Below, piece by piece: positions 43,774 to 53,574 of a stretch of DNA of 64,000 bases. The stretch's first letter is position 1. Each line of letters starts with the position of its first letter. Origin of the DNA: Halobacillus litoralis (lineage in GTDB: Bacteria > Bacillota > Bacilli > Bacillales > Halobacillaceae). A program made the position numbers and the translations under genes. The stretch covers positions 124,001 to 188,000 of the forward strand of contig NZ_WMFA01000004.1 of NCBI RefSeq assembly GCF_009856445.1. The letters are read 5' to 3'. A model generated the notes under the pieces. That model ran no database searches. It was not told where the DNA came from and worked only from the letters and a program-made list of their open reading frames with translations.

Positions 43774-44789
43774 ATGAACGCTATTCCAGGCAGACGCTTT
43801 TCTCTCCCATTGGAGAAGCCGGTCAGAGAAAAATAAGAGACAAACATGTGCTGATTCTTGGGGCAGGTGCACTTGGAACAGGAAACGCAGAAGCCCTCGT
43901 CCGTGCGGGGATTGGACGGTTAACCGTAGTAGACCGCGACTATGTCGAGTGGAGCAATCTCCAGAGGCAGCATTTGTACTCAGAACGGGATGCCGAAGAT
44001 CGAATCCCAAAAGCGGTAGCAGCGAAACAACGGCTGTCGGAGGTGAACAGTGACGTACAAGTGGATAGTTACGTCATGGATGCGACGCCATCTGAAATGG
44101 AACGTTTGTTAGATGACGTCGATCTCATGATTGATGCCACCGATAACTTTGACGCCAGGATGATGATGAACGACCTTTCACAAAAATACCAGATCCCATG
44201 GATTTATGGGGCATGTGTGAGCAGTTATGGCATCAGCTATACCATTCTTCCGGGGGAGACCCCTTGTTTGAACTGCCTCCTGGATCAAGTGCCCCGCGGT
44301 GGTATGACTTGTGATACCGCTGGGATTATCAGTCCTGCTGTGCAGATGGTCGTCGCTCATCAAACCGTTGAAGCTATGAAAATACTAGTGGAAGTCTGGG
44401 AGGCGGTCAGTCGTAAGCTCGTTTCCTTTGACCTGTGGCAGAATCAGTATACATCCATTGATGTATCCAGGATGAAGAAGGAAAGTTGTCTTTCTTGTGG
44501 AGACGATCCTGCTTATCCATTTTTAGAATACAGCCAGCAAATGAAAACGGCTGTATTATGCGGACGTGATTCTGTTCAAATCCGTCCTCCGGCAGACGGA
44601 GAATGGAATTTAGAAGAGGTTGCCGGTGCTCTTGCTAAACAGGAAGGGCAGGTAGAACAAAATCCATACCTTATTTCTTTTACAACGGAAAACAAGCGGA
44701 TTGTCCTTTTCAAAGATGGGCGTGCGTTGATCCATGGAACGCAGGATGAGACAGAAGCAAAGACACTTTATCACCGGTACTTTGGCTAG
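43770..44789 (+). CDS. thiF: Adenylyltransferase ThiF (ThiF/MoeB family)
   Basis: A 339-residue E1-like enzyme with the nucleotide loop [15 protein letters not shown] near residue 30, the Mg/ATP residues around [15 protein letters not shown] near 115, and zinc-type CxxC pairs (CLNC, CLSC). It activates ThiS. The extra C-terminal 80 residues, beyond the last CxxC, are usual for Bacillus ThiF. It is the last gene of the operon. thiD, which closes the B. subtilis operon, is missing here. Confidence 0.93.
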   Translation: MNERYSRQTLFSPIGEAGQRKIRDKHVLILGAGALGTGNAEALVRAGIGRLTVVDRDYVEWSNLQRQHLYSERDAEDRIPKAVAAKQRLSEVNSDVQVDSYVMDATPSEMERLLDDVDLMIDATDNFDARMMMNDLSQKYQIPWIYGACVSSYGISYTILPGETPCLNCLLDQVPRGGMTCDTAGIISPAVQMVVAHQTVEAMKILVEVWEAVSRKLVSFDLWQNQYTSIDVSRMKKESCLSCGDDPAYPFLEYSQQMKTAVLCGRDSVQIRPPADGEWNLEEVAGALAKQEGQVEQNPYLISFTTENKRIVLFKDGRALIHGTQDETEAKTLYHRYFG

Positions 44790-44932
44790 GTCATCTGCAT
44801 GAATTTCAAATCTGTGGTCTGGCTCAGGGCATTGTTTTTAGATTAAAAGGATATCCAAAATAGGGGAAGTTGATATAAGTCCCACTCAAATTGGTGCATT
44901 CAACAAAGCCCTTTAATCATTAATAAAAAGAG

Positions 44933-44974
44933 CTGCCCCCCACTCCGTTAAATGATTAACGTGGTGGGGGGCAG
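44933..44974. terminator. GC-rich hairpin element, possibly terminator of thi operon
   Basis: CTGCCCCCCAC and GTGGGGGGCAG form a perfect 11-bp stem. The interior, TCCGTTAAATGATTAACGTG, resembles the elements at 37,196 and 59,893. It lacks a long T run. The other sequence between 44790 and 45025 shows nothing. Confidence 0.65.
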
Positions 44975-45025
44975 TCATGTGATTGTTATTTTTTAAAAGA
45001 GAAGAATGCACCTGCAGACCCGTAA

Positions 45026-47347
45026 TTACTCCGGAATCGGTGGAACCACTTCGTTATCTACTAAATCGAAGGCATTCAAGTCCATACCGTACATCATACC
45101 AGTTGTCGTGAACCCTACAGGAGCATCTGGAGAAACGGTATCCAGTGCGGTTCCCCAAGGCAACGCCACATCCAAGCGGTTCCGGACCACTTGAATCTGG
45201 TCGGCGGTAGGAGCGGTTGTGCCTCCGAATCGATAGTCAACGAACACGGCTAAGCGGTTAGGGTTCGGGTTTGTAATATCGTTCTCCTCTAAGAGGATGG
45301 TATCAACTTCTGGGAAATCGTTGGGAAGGAAAATAATCGAGCTTCCTGAACGGTCCTGGTGATCAATGGCATTCCGCCTTACGAATATGGACACATCCGT
45401 ATAAGCAGAAGTTGCGAACAATACGAATTGGGAATGTCTTTCCATGGTGTTGTCATCGATCAGGAACGTGCCGCTGAATTGATCGGTAGGAGTGTCCTGT
45501 TGGAACCGGATGGCCGCTCTACTGACAGCCCCGCCTAGGAACGAATTATCTTTAATGTTTGTAACACCGAACGTTCCGCGTATTTCCAGCGATTGCTCAT
45601 CGCCTGTATGGTTTAAGGTGTTGTTTTCTAAAGTAAAGTCCTCTACATTTACAATCAGCGTTCGTTCTCCACCGGTCAAAATTGAATCTCGAATGGTGAT
45701 GCCGCTGTAATAGTCGGCGACTCCACGAGCTGGAATCCGCAATAGTGTTTCATCTCCGGTAACTCCACTTGTGGTCCGGCTCAAACTCAATCCCTCAAGC
45801 GTAATGTTATCGGCCTCAAGAGAGATGGTGGTTTCGTCCGTGAACACACCAGGGAACGCGACATCCGTTAGGGCGGCTGAAAAACCTCTGATCGTCAGCG
45901 GTTTATCGATGACCAACTCGGCTGTCTGCGGATACTCTCCTGGAGTGACGAGGAGGGTATCTCCGTCGTTAGCATCGGCAACCGCTACAGGAATCAAGTC
46001 ATAGAATGTTTGCTGGTCGACGTTGAATATGCGTCCGCCTTGAAGGGTGCAGGAGATACCTGGCGGGAATGGAACAGCATCCGGCGGGCAAGGGATGCAT
46101 GCTTCTGAAGTCCTTTGCAAAATGATGCTGCACGTGTCGTTGGCACAGATCAGTGTTTCTCCGCACGTTTCATCACAAGGGAAGCAGACGATATCGCCTT
46201 CTGCAAGCCCGCCGCATTCTCCCTGGATGGTCGTGACTTCATACACACACGTGGGAACGAAACACGAGAATCCCTCGGGAAGAGAAACAGCATCCGGTGG
46301 ACAAAATAGACACGCTTCCTGCGTCCGGTTCAGGGTCAACGTACAAGTTCCATTCGAGCACTGCAGTATTTCATCGCACGGTTCATCACATGGGAAACAA
46401 ATCAGGTTTCCGACGGCAATCTCCCCGCACTCGCCCTCAACGTCCGTAACCTCATACACACAGGAAAGCACCGGAACTTCACATGCGAATCCTGCCGGAA
46501 GCGAGACGGCTTCTGGAGGACACGTCGTACAGGCAGCATCCGTTAAACTCAGCAGTAGCGTACATTCCCCGTTCGAGCATTGCAGAATTTCATCACAAGG
46601 TGTTTCACAAGGGAAGCAGACAACGTCACCGAGGGCAAGGCCCCCGCATTCTCCATCCAGCTCTGTAATTTCATAAAGACAGAAAACCGGTGGAATGGTA
46701 ACCGTCACGGCCGCATCCACTTGGGTTTGGATCCAGTCGTATACACTTTCTGTACGGATGCAGAGGTTTTCCTCCTGCTGAGGATTGACTTGTAATGGCT
46801 GTGTAAGGAGAACCGGCAGTTTTTTCTCACAAGTATCGACTTCGTCGTTTCCGAAGACAGCAGGACACTGGGGTGGTCGCACCGGATCCGGACACGATAT
46901 CTCAATCTGTTGTTCCCTTGGATTGCAAAAACCTGCTTCGATGTCCACGACGACAGAAGCCGTAGATTGCACATCTTGACACAAACGAAGGATGACACCT
47001 ATTTCTGTCCCTTCCTCGGTTGTCATTACGGTACAAATGTGACAGGATACATCGGTTGCCTGGGCCACGATGTCTGTTCCCGGTGGGGCGCATAAATAAT
47101 ACCTTTCACAAACAGTGAAATCAGCAGATCCCGTCGACCCGTCTTCAAGAGTCACCGTCACGGTTCCAGTTATCCGAATATATACGAGCTGCAGGATGAC
47201 CTCTACACCGCTTGGCAGGATGAAGACCTTCTCTTCACGCCCCCCTGGCTGTGGAATTTCCTCGTAACTCAGGTTCGTAATCGTACAGACACTGTTATCA
47301 TCTGCCTGATTGATGGTGAATCGGTTTTGTTCTGGATTCAATACCAT
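45026..47347 (-). CDS. Cysteine-rich repeat/beta-helix protein, 773 aa
   Basis: No named family is certain. The start at 47347 has AAGGAGG upstream. Residues 1-180 are a beta-rich domain with several cysteines. Then come three repeats of about 70 residues with a fixed frame: CxYE, GECG, GDxVCFPC, CDExLxC and CPPDAVxxPxG. The last 330 residues, from GGRIFNVDQQTFYD, form a right-handed beta-helix of the pectate-lyase type (ITIRDSILTGG, LENNTLNHTG). There is no signal peptide. The cysteine load and lack of export signal would fit a spore coat or exosporium protein (inference). It is a single gene without an obvious operon. Confidence 0.75.
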   Translation of the reverse strand: MVLNPEQNRFTINQADDNSVCTITNLSYEEIPQPGGREEKVFILPSGVEVILQLVYIRITGTVTVTLEDGSTGSADFTVCERYYLCAPPGTDIVAQATDVSCHICTVMTTEEGTEIGVILRLCQDVQSTASVVVDIEAGFCNPREQQIEISCPDPVRPPQCPAVFGNDEVDTCEKKLPVLLTQPLQVNPQQEENLCIRTESVYDWIQTQVDAAVTVTIPPVFCLYEITELDGECGGLALGDVVCFPCETPCDEILQCSNGECTLLLSLTDAACTTCPPEAVSLPAGFACEVPVLSCVYEVTDVEGECGEIAVGNLICFPCDEPCDEILQCSNGTCTLTLNRTQEACLFCPPDAVSLPEGFSCFVPTCVYEVTTIQGECGGLAEGDIVCFPCDETCGETLICANDTCSIILQRTSEACIPCPPDAVPFPPGISCTLQGGRIFNVDQQTFYDLIPVAVADANDGDTLLVTPGEYPQTAELVIDKPLTIRGFSAALTDVAFPGVFTDETTISLEADNITLEGLSLSRTTSGVTGDETLLRIPARGVADYYSGITIRDSILTGGERTLIVNVEDFTLENNTLNHTGDEQSLEIRGTFGVTNIKDNSFLGGAVSRAAIRFQQDTPTDQFSGTFLIDDNTMERHSQFVLFATSAYTDVSIFVRRNAIDHQDRSGSSIIFLPNDFPEVDTILLEENDITNPNPNRLAVFVDYRFGGTTAPTADQIQVVRNRLDVALPWGTALDTVSPDAPVGFTTTGMMYGMDLNAFDLVDNEVVPPIPE

Positions 47348-47555
47348 ATCGAACCTCCTTTTAATAAATTTATTTGTTATCGATGTAGTATTTGTATGCA
47401 TGTAGTCAAGCGCTGGGGAGGGCATGGGAATGAAATAGACGGATGTATAGAGCGATAGAAAACGTCTGAAGAGGATGAATGAAAAAGGAAAGTATCGCTG
47501 TTCACTTAATATAATGGAAGGAGCTGTTTAAAAACGAATAAAGAGGAGGTTGTCA

Positions 47556-48542
47556 GTGGAGACAATCTTAATGATTTTAATGCTGGCGTCTTTAGCAGGT
47601 GTGATTGTTTTCTTTGCATTAGCTTTTGAAAAAGGGAAAGGAAACAAACGCAGAGATTTCATGAAATCTGGAGGTTGTCTATACGCATTTCTGGCTCTAG
47701 TTGTGATCCTGGGGTCCAATGATGGAATTCTTCTAGCATTCTTGCAGGTATTCATGCTAACCGCCTTTCTGGGAGTCATCATCTTTACTGCTTTAGCTTT
47801 CGCAAAAGGAAAGATTAACAGGCTGAAGAACTTTGCGATGGCGGGTGGATGTCTGTTCGTACTTCTCGTCCTCGCGCTGGTTGTAGGATCGATCAGTGAT
47901 GAAGCACCTGTTGCGAAAGAGGCTACAGCTAAAGCTTCCATAGAAGGTCAAAAGACGGATTTGAACGTCAATCAGGAAGAGGAAGTTAAAGAGAAAGAAG
48001 AACAGGAGGCTAAAGAACAAGCCCAAAAGGAGCAGGAAGAAAAGGAAGCTAGAGAGCAGGCCCAGAAAGAACAGGAAGAACGGGAAGCGGAAGAACAAGC
48101 ACAGAAAGAGCAGGAAGCCAAAGAGGCTGAGGAACAGGCGAAGAAGGAAGCAGAAGAGAAAGCCAAGAAAGAAGAAGAGGAACGTAAGGCGAAAGAAGAA
48201 GCAGACCGGAAAGCAAAGGAAGAGGCCGAACGTAAAGCTAAAGAAGACAGCGTAACTGTTTCTCAAAAGCAGGCGGTTGCTATGGCTGAGCATTACATTA
48301 ATTTCATGGCATTCTCGAAATCCGGGTTGATCGATCAATTGGAGTTTGAGGGATTCAGCACAGAAGATGCTACTTATGGTGTAGAAAATATATCGGTGGA
48401 TTGGGAGGAACAGGCGGTGATCAAAGCCCAGGAGTATCTTGATTTTACGGCTTTTTCGAGACAGGGTTTGATTGATCAGTTGGTTTTTGAAGGTTTCAGT
48501 AAAGAACATGCAGCGTATGCGGCCAGTCAAGTGGGGTTGTAA
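47556..48542 (+). CDS. Membrane protein with charged repeats and two Ltp domains
   Basis: A 328-residue protein starting at GTG 47556 behind GAGGAGG. Three membrane-size segments lie in the first 110 residues. A stretch of about 100 residues rich in E, K, A and Q follows, with repeats like KEQEEKEAREQAQ (long helix or coiled coil). At the end, two Ltp-type units of about 47 residues contain KSGLIDQLEFEGFSTEDA and RQGLIDQLVFEGFSKEHA. Ltp domains occur in a Streptococcus phage lipoprotein that blocks superinfection and in many Bacillota surface proteins. With the membrane part this may act at the cell surface; function unknown. Confidence 0.75.
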   Translation: METILMILMLASLAGVIVFFALAFEKGKGNKRRDFMKSGGCLYAFLALVVILGSNDGILLAFLQVFMLTAFLGVIIFTALAFAKGKINRLKNFAMAGGCLFVLLVLALVVGSISDEAPVAKEATAKASIEGQKTDLNVNQEEEVKEKEEQEAKEQAQKEQEEKEAREQAQKEQEEREAEEQAQKEQEAKEAEEQAKKEAEEKAKKEEEERKAKEEADRKAKEEAERKAKEDSVTVSQKQAVAMAEHYINFMAFSKSGLIDQLEFEGFSTEDATYGVENISVDWEEQAVIKAQEYLDFTAFSRQGLIDQLVFEGFSKEHAAYAASQVGL

Positions 48543-48640
48543 TCCCGAGGTGGAATCGTAACAGGTGAAAAGACAAATTTGCAGGTGCTAAAAGGTTGGA
48601 TTTACTTAACAGGTCGAATATGATTCTAAACATCACATAC

Positions 48641-48712
48641 AAAAGAGCGCTTCGTGACTGAAGCGCTCTTTGTCTATTACTACCGGTTTGCGACAGTTTC
48701 TTCAGTACATTC
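48641..48712. repeat. Dispersed telA-tail/terminator repeat, copy 3
   Basis: AAAAGAGCGCTTCGTGACTG then AAGCGCTCTTTGTC. On the minus strand the flank reads LKKLSQTGSNRQRAL, very like the end of TelA (VRKRLSQTGSHRERALRD). It lies 100 bases after the Ltp gene and may end it. Confidence 0.75.
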
Positions 48713-48899
48713 TCCTTCAGAAGATGGCCAGTGTGATGTTAACTATATTCTAGAGTAAAACCAAACTCAATAGTGGCTAAATATTTAGAAAATTAAAAAA
48801 TATCCTTTACTATTGGATTTTTTTTCTTTATAATTCTCAGTAACTCATAAAGGAAGGGGGAACCTCCAAAATCGTTCGAAAATCTTTTTTTATGAATTT

Positions 48900-48980
48900 T
48901 TGAATGCGGATTCAATAATTCATAATGTATAAGACTTACTTTAAGGATTATCTTTTTGTCTGTTTTGAATGCGGATTCAA
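48900..48980. promoter_or_regulatory. Two operator palindromes upstream of the catabolic cluster
   Basis: TTGAATGCGGATTCAA occurs at 48900-48915 and again at 48965-48980, 65 bases apart and 32-112 bases before ATG 49012. The identical sequence recurs at 53539 and 54750. LacI-family dimers bind such palindromes, and the regulator at 51717 is the likely owner. The spacing would allow looping. The rest of 48713-49011 shows nothing else. Confidence 0.8.
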
Positions 48981-49011
48981 AATTTAAAAATTTAGATAAG
49001 GTAGTGGTTAA

Positions 49012-50016
49012 ATGGAATCTGTACATTTGAAAAATAAGAAAATGATTCATGAACTTTCATCAAAGTTGTACTACTCAAATAATGATAGTATCGCTGAGGA
49101 CATTAAGGATTATTATCATGAGGATGCAGTCCTTTACGGTTTTCATCCTATTAACAAAGTAGAGGGTATTGAGCAGATCATAAACACTTTCTACAAACCA
49201 TTAGTTAGTTCTTTTCCAGATTTGAAAAAAGACTCCTATATTCTCATGGCAGGAGAGTACCAAGAGAATAAATGGGTCACTGCCACCGGAAACTTTGTCG
49301 GAACATTTGTAAATGATTGGCTGGATATTCCTGCTAGTCAACATGCGACGTGGATAAGGTTTGGTGAGTTCCATAAAATCAAGGATGGAAAAATTATTGA
49401 AACAAGATTATTAATCGATATGCTTGATGTTATGAGACAAGCGGGGTTCAAGTTCATTCCAACATTAGCTCCTGAAATTAACGTACCCGGCCCTTCTACA
49501 TACGATGGACTTTTGTTGAAAGTAGATGATACTCATGAGAGAGCGAAATCTCTCCAACTGGTAGAGGATATGATCTTTAAAGGTCTCAGGAAAGCAACCT
49601 CCGGCTTAGAAAAGCAGGGATTGGAAGCATTTTGGAAAGAGGACTTTATGTGGTATGGACCTGGAGGAATAGGGTCGACTAAGGGAATAAAGGGATTCAA
49701 AGATTACCATCAAGGACCTTTCGTCAAAGCGCTGCCGGACCGTGTGGGTGGGCACAATCATGCGTCAAGGTTTGCTGATGGAACTTATATCGCTTCAACG
49801 GGGTGGCCTAGTGTGGAAGCGACACACACGGGCGCGGGATGGTTGGGAATACCAGCCCCAAACAAAAAAGTGACGATGAGAGTTATGGATTGGTGGAGGA
49901 GAGAAGATGATTTACTAGCAGAAAACTGGGTCTTGATAGACATTGTAGAATACTTGCTTCAGTTAGATATTGATATTTTCGATAGGCTTAGAAAAAGACA
50001 ATACCTTATCAGGTGA
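49012..50016 (+). CDS. Tandem SnoaL-like (NTF2-fold) protein, copy 1
   Basis: A 334-residue protein with two SnoaL/NTF2-like units (about residues 15-140 and 185-315). The second has HQGPFVKALPDRVGGHNHASRF, a typical ligand-cavity strand-helix pattern. The family includes polyketide cyclases, small-molecule isomerases and hydrolases. Its position as first gene behind two operators suggests an early step on the imported substrate. A second two-unit SnoaL protein is encoded at 53575. The reaction is unknown. Confidence 0.72.
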   Translation: MESVHLKNKKMIHELSSKLYYSNNDSIAEDIKDYYHEDAVLYGFHPINKVEGIEQIINTFYKPLVSSFPDLKKDSYILMAGEYQENKWVTATGNFVGTFVNDWLDIPASQHATWIRFGEFHKIKDGKIIETRLLIDMLDVMRQAGFKFIPTLAPEINVPGPSTYDGLLLKVDDTHERAKSLQLVEDMIFKGLRKATSGLEKQGLEAFWKEDFMWYGPGGIGSTKGIKGFKDYHQGPFVKALPDRVGGHNHASRFADGTYIASTGWPSVEATHTGAGWLGIPAPNKKVTMRVMDWWRREDDLLAENWVLIDIVEYLLQLDIDIFDRLRKRQYLIR

Positions 50017-50059
50017 AGGTAATAGATCTTGAATAATACAGGAGAGTGATGGTGATCAC

Positions 50060-51649
50060 ATGCATCCAATTGATATAACGATTATTGTAGCTTATATGGC
50101 AGGATTAATAGTTATGGGCTACATGCTAGGGAAGGGAAATAAATCACAGAAAGATTATTTCATTGGTGGCAGATCCGTAGCAACTCTACCGATCGCTTTA
50201 TCGATTGCTGCTACTACGATGAGTGCTAATGGGTTTATTGGAGGCCCAGGGTGGGCCTATACGTCAGGTATGATTGCTTTTATGTTGAATTACAGTATCC
50301 CTATTGTCATGATCATTACGTTGTCCGTATTTCTGCCATTCTTCTACAACTTGGATGTTACGTCTATCTATGAATATATTGAAATGAGGCTTGGCGGGAT
50401 CAGCCGCATGTTGGCGGTTTTTGGATTTGTTGTATCGAATATCATTCAGGTTGGATCATTTCTTTTTATACCTTCTTTAATCATCCAGCAATTTACGGGG
50501 TGGTCCTTGTCTGTGGTGGTTCCTATCGTCGTCGTCGTATCAATCATATATACGCTTCTTGGCGGGATAAAAGCAGTCATTTGGACCGATGCGATACAAA
50601 TGATTGTCCTATGGGGAGGACTCATTGTGACCATGGGGATTATCATCGCTAACCTGGAGGTGGGTTTCTTTGAAGCCCTTGGTGAAGCTAAGGAAGATGG
50701 AAAGCTTGCAGCGCTTGATTTCTCTTTGGATGTCCAACTCGAAAACGGGTTTTGGGTGGCGCTAATTGGTGGTACATTCTTGTGGTTGAAATATTATGCT
50801 ACAGACCAAACCCAAACACAGCGCATGTTTGCTGCCAAATCCGTCACTGAAGTGAAGAAGTCCATTTGTATCAGTGGTTTTGTTATGAATATTATGTATT
50901 TTGTGTTTATGTTAATTGGTGTGTTGTTGTTTATCACGATGGATGGTCGTTCATTCGAGAATTCCAACAATGTTATGATCACCTTCATAGCTTCCAATAT
51001 TCCTGTTGGTGTTCTTGGACTCATGATAGCTGGGGTTTTTGCAGCTGCCATGTCAAGTATTGACTCTGTACTGAACTCTGTCACAACGGTGTTCATAAAA
51101 GATGTGTATGAAAAATTCATTACAAAAGGCGAAGAGGCTTCGCTTAAAGTTTCTATGATTTTCACATTGGTTTTTGGATTATTGCTGATTGTCTTCACGT
51201 TATTGGCTTTCGGGGACACGACAGCTTCGATCCTCCAAGTAGTCGGAAGTTATCTTTCCTACTTCTCTGGTTCAATTCTTGCTATGTTCCTGCTTGGAAT
51301 GTTGACGAAGAAAGCAAATGATAAAGGGGTAGCTATCGGTTTTGTAGTTGGGATCATTCTAACAGCCTATATAGGCAAGATGGGAATTGTGAACTGGTTA
51401 TGGAATTACCCTATTGGCTGTGCTTTTACACTAATCATTGGTTACACAGCAAGTTTTCTTTTCAAAACAGAAAAAGTGGGCTCCGAAGAATTCACAATCC
51501 TTGGTCAAAGAGCAAAGCTCAAGGCAGAGGGTCGAACCGAAGATCAGGAAGGAACGTCTATTTTACCTGGTGCCATCGACAAGTACACTTACATTTTATT
51601 AGGATTCTTTATCGCTCAAACGGTCTTTCTACTCCTAATTCAGTTATAA
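50060..51649 (+). CDS. Sodium:solute symporter (SSS family)
   Basis: A 529-residue membrane protein with about 13 membrane segments. Family hallmarks are the early DYFIGGRSVATLPIALSIAA region, the GGIKAVIWTDAIQ segment and the AAMSSIDSVLNSVTT sodium-site helix near 330-345. It imports an organic solute with Na+. The gene lies between the first SnoaL gene and the LacI regulator, so it probably brings in the substrate of this cluster. Confidence 0.92.
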   Translation: MHPIDITIIVAYMAGLIVMGYMLGKGNKSQKDYFIGGRSVATLPIALSIAATTMSANGFIGGPGWAYTSGMIAFMLNYSIPIVMIITLSVFLPFFYNLDVTSIYEYIEMRLGGISRMLAVFGFVVSNIIQVGSFLFIPSLIIQQFTGWSLSVVVPIVVVVSIIYTLLGGIKAVIWTDAIQMIVLWGGLIVTMGIIIANLEVGFFEALGEAKEDGKLAALDFSLDVQLENGFWVALIGGTFLWLKYYATDQTQTQRMFAAKSVTEVKKSICISGFVMNIMYFVFMLIGVLLFITMDGRSFENSNNVMITFIASNIPVGVLGLMIAGVFAAAMSSIDSVLNSVTTVFIKDVYEKFITKGEEASLKVSMIFTLVFGLLLIVFTLLAFGDTTASILQVVGSYLSYFSGSILAMFLLGMLTKKANDKGVAIGFVVGIILTAYIGKMGIVNWLWNYPIGCAFTLIIGYTASFLFKTEKVGSEEFTILGQRAKLKAEGRTEDQEGTSILPGAIDKYTYILLGFFIAQTVFLLLIQL

Positions 51650-51716
51650 TGAAAGAAGACTGAATGTTCTAATATTAAAAAAGATGAAATGTATATAATA
51701 GAAGGGATTTTAAAAA

Positions 51717-52736
51717 ATGAAAGATCGTATTAGTGCTTATGATGTTGCTGAAAAAGCTGGAGTATCACAATCGACTGTTTCAAGAGTATTGAACAACTAT
51801 CCTTTTATGAAAGAAACAACCAGGCAAAAGGTCCTGACCGCCATTGAGGAATTAGGATTCACTAGAGATGAAATTGCCAGAAGTTTGGCAAGCAAGAAAA
51901 CGAGAACCATTGGTTTGATTCTTGGAGATATTACGAACCCATTTTTTTCAGAGTCGGCAAAAGTAATTACAAGGAAAGCGCAGGAAATGGATTATAACGT
52001 TATCCTTTGTAATACCAATCATAGTGAGGAAAACTTGAATAAGTACATTCAGACACTGATGGGAAAACGTGTAGACGGCATCATTATTGCCTCAGCAGAT
52101 AAGGATAATCAAAAAATCAAAGAACTTTACGATAAAGGGTTTCCTATCATTCTTTACAACAGCATTATGGAGCATGATCATGCTAACTACATTGCTGTCA
52201 ATAACTATAAAGGGGCTCAGCTTGCTGTTGAACACCTTTACCATTTTAACCACCGGGAAATCAGTTACATTGCAGGTCCTTCTAAATATGTAACGACACA
52301 TCTGCGTAATTTAGGATTTAAAGATGCCCTTGATAAATTTGGTTTGAAAATGAATGACAAGTTCATATATGATCGTGAATTTTCTTATGATGAAGTTTAT
52401 CTGTTTGCGAAGAATCTATTAAACCAACAGAGTAGGCCTACTAGTTTTTTTGCATCTTCTGACCAAATGGCGCTGGCCGTTTTAGATGCTGCTGCCAGTG
52501 AAGGTATTTCAGTACCTGATCAACTTTCCGTTATCGGATTCGATGATATTGATCTTGCCAAGAACCAATTCATAGGACTGACAACCATCACTCAACCTAA
52601 AGAGAAAATGGCGATGTTAACTCTAGAAAAACTCGTGTCTTTAATTGAAGAGAAAGAACACGTGGATGCTCCAATACAGATTGTGTTAGAACCTGAGCTT
52701 ATTTCTAGAAAAACGACAGGCGTATACAAACCATAA
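51717..52736 (+). CDS. LacI/GalR-family transcriptional regulator
   Basis: A 339-residue regulator with the LacI HTH at residues 4-28 (SAYDVAEKAGVSQSTVSRVL), a hinge helix ending near 60, and a periplasmic-binding-protein-like sensor domain (TIGLILGDITNPFFSES, later VIGFDDIDLAKN). It sits inside the catabolic cluster and probably controls the TTGAATGCGGATTCAA operators. No such palindrome lies before its own start. It should be released by the substrate or an intermediate. Confidence 0.93.
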   Translation: MKDRISAYDVAEKAGVSQSTVSRVLNNYPFMKETTRQKVLTAIEELGFTRDEIARSLASKKTRTIGLILGDITNPFFSESAKVITRKAQEMDYNVILCNTNHSEENLNKYIQTLMGKRVDGIIIASADKDNQKIKELYDKGFPIILYNSIMEHDHANYIAVNNYKGAQLAVEHLYHFNHREISYIAGPSKYVTTHLRNLGFKDALDKFGLKMNDKFIYDREFSYDEVYLFAKNLLNQQSRPTSFFASSDQMALAVLDAAASEGISVPDQLSVIGFDDIDLAKNQFIGLTTITQPKEKMAMLTLEKLVSLIEEKEHVDAPIQIVLEPELISRKTTGVYKP

Positions 52737-52756
52737 TTAAAGAGGAAAGGAGTGAA

Positions 52757-53524
52757 ATGATGACTGACTATTTCTCTGATATAAAAGGAAAGCAAGTCAT
52801 TGTCACCGGTGGAAGTAAAGGAATTGGAAGAGATATAGCTATCGAGTTCGCTAAACTCGGTGCTTCTGTTGTCATTACAGGAAGGGATGAGAATGCCTTA
52901 CTAGAGACTAAGAATGAACTGATGAAGTTTAGCTCACCGCATTATTATATCAAGTCTGATATAAGAGAAGTCACAGATGTTATTCAGATGGTAGATGAAG
53001 CTGCTGGGCTCATGGGAGGTATTGATATCCTCGTAAATAATGCAGGTGTGAACTTGCCAAAGTCAGCGTTTGAAGTGACAGAAGAAGACTGGGATTCCAT
53101 GATTGACACGAATTTGAAAGGCAGTTTTTTCTGCTCTCAGCAGGCCGGTCGGTACATGCTTAAGCAGAAGAGAGGGAAGATCATCAACATTGTTTCACAG
53201 ATGGCTTTTGTCGGTTATTTCAAACGAGCGCCATATTGTGCTAGTAAAGGCGGGGCTGTACAACTAACAAAATCTTTGGCTGTGGAATGGGCCTCTCAAA
53301 ATATTAATGTGAATGCAGTGGCTCCTACATTTATTGAAACAGAATTGACCAAACAGATGTTGGAGGAGCCTTCATTCCGAGAAGATGTCATCAATAGAAT
53401 TCCTATAGGGAAACTTGCACGACCTCAGGACGTGACGGGAGCTGTGATCTACTTGGCATCGAATATGGCCGATTTTATTACAGGTGAAACGATAAAAGTA
53501 GATGGAGGCTGGACGGCAATTTAA
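52757..53524 (+). CDS. Short-chain dehydrogenase/reductase
   Basis: A 255-residue classical SDR. The nucleotide loop TGGSKGIG lies near residue 17, NNAG near 95, and the catalytic YCASKGG (Y-x-x-x-K) near 157. The C-terminal GETIKVDGGWT is typical. It oxidises a hydroxyl or reduces a ketone with NAD(P). ATG 52760 is equally possible as start. It follows the LacI gene by 20 bases. Confidence 0.93.
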   Translation: MMTDYFSDIKGKQVIVTGGSKGIGRDIAIEFAKLGASVVITGRDENALLETKNELMKFSSPHYYIKSDIREVTDVIQMVDEAAGLMGGIDILVNNAGVNLPKSAFEVTEEDWDSMIDTNLKGSFFCSQQAGRYMLKQKRGKIINIVSQMAFVGYFKRAPYCASKGGAVQLTKSLAVEWASQNINVNAVAPTFIETELTKQMLEEPSFREDVINRIPIGKLARPQDVTGAVIYLASNMADFITGETIKVDGGWTAI

Positions 53525-53538
53525 ATGTGTATCCAATT

Positions 53539-53554
53539 TTGAATGCGGATTCAA
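53539..53554. promoter_or_regulatory. Operator palindrome before second SnoaL gene
   Basis: TTGAATGCGGATTCAA, identical to the copies at 48900, 48965 and 54750, lies 20 bases before ATG 53575. Confidence 0.8.
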
Positions 53555-53574
53555 AAATCAGAAGGAGCGTCTTT

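Noticed and set aside
45492-46676. Several plus-strand frames inside the cysteine-rich gene
   Set aside because: They arise from the repeats on the other strand and have no start signals.
47793-48530. Minus-strand frame of 245 codons opposite the Ltp gene
   Set aside because: It is a Phe/Leu-rich mirror of the Glu/Lys-rich repeats, with no ribosome site.
48793-49050. Minus-strand frame of 85 codons before the first SnoaL gene
   Set aside because: It runs through both operator palindromes and into the SnoaL start, and its own start has no ribosome site.
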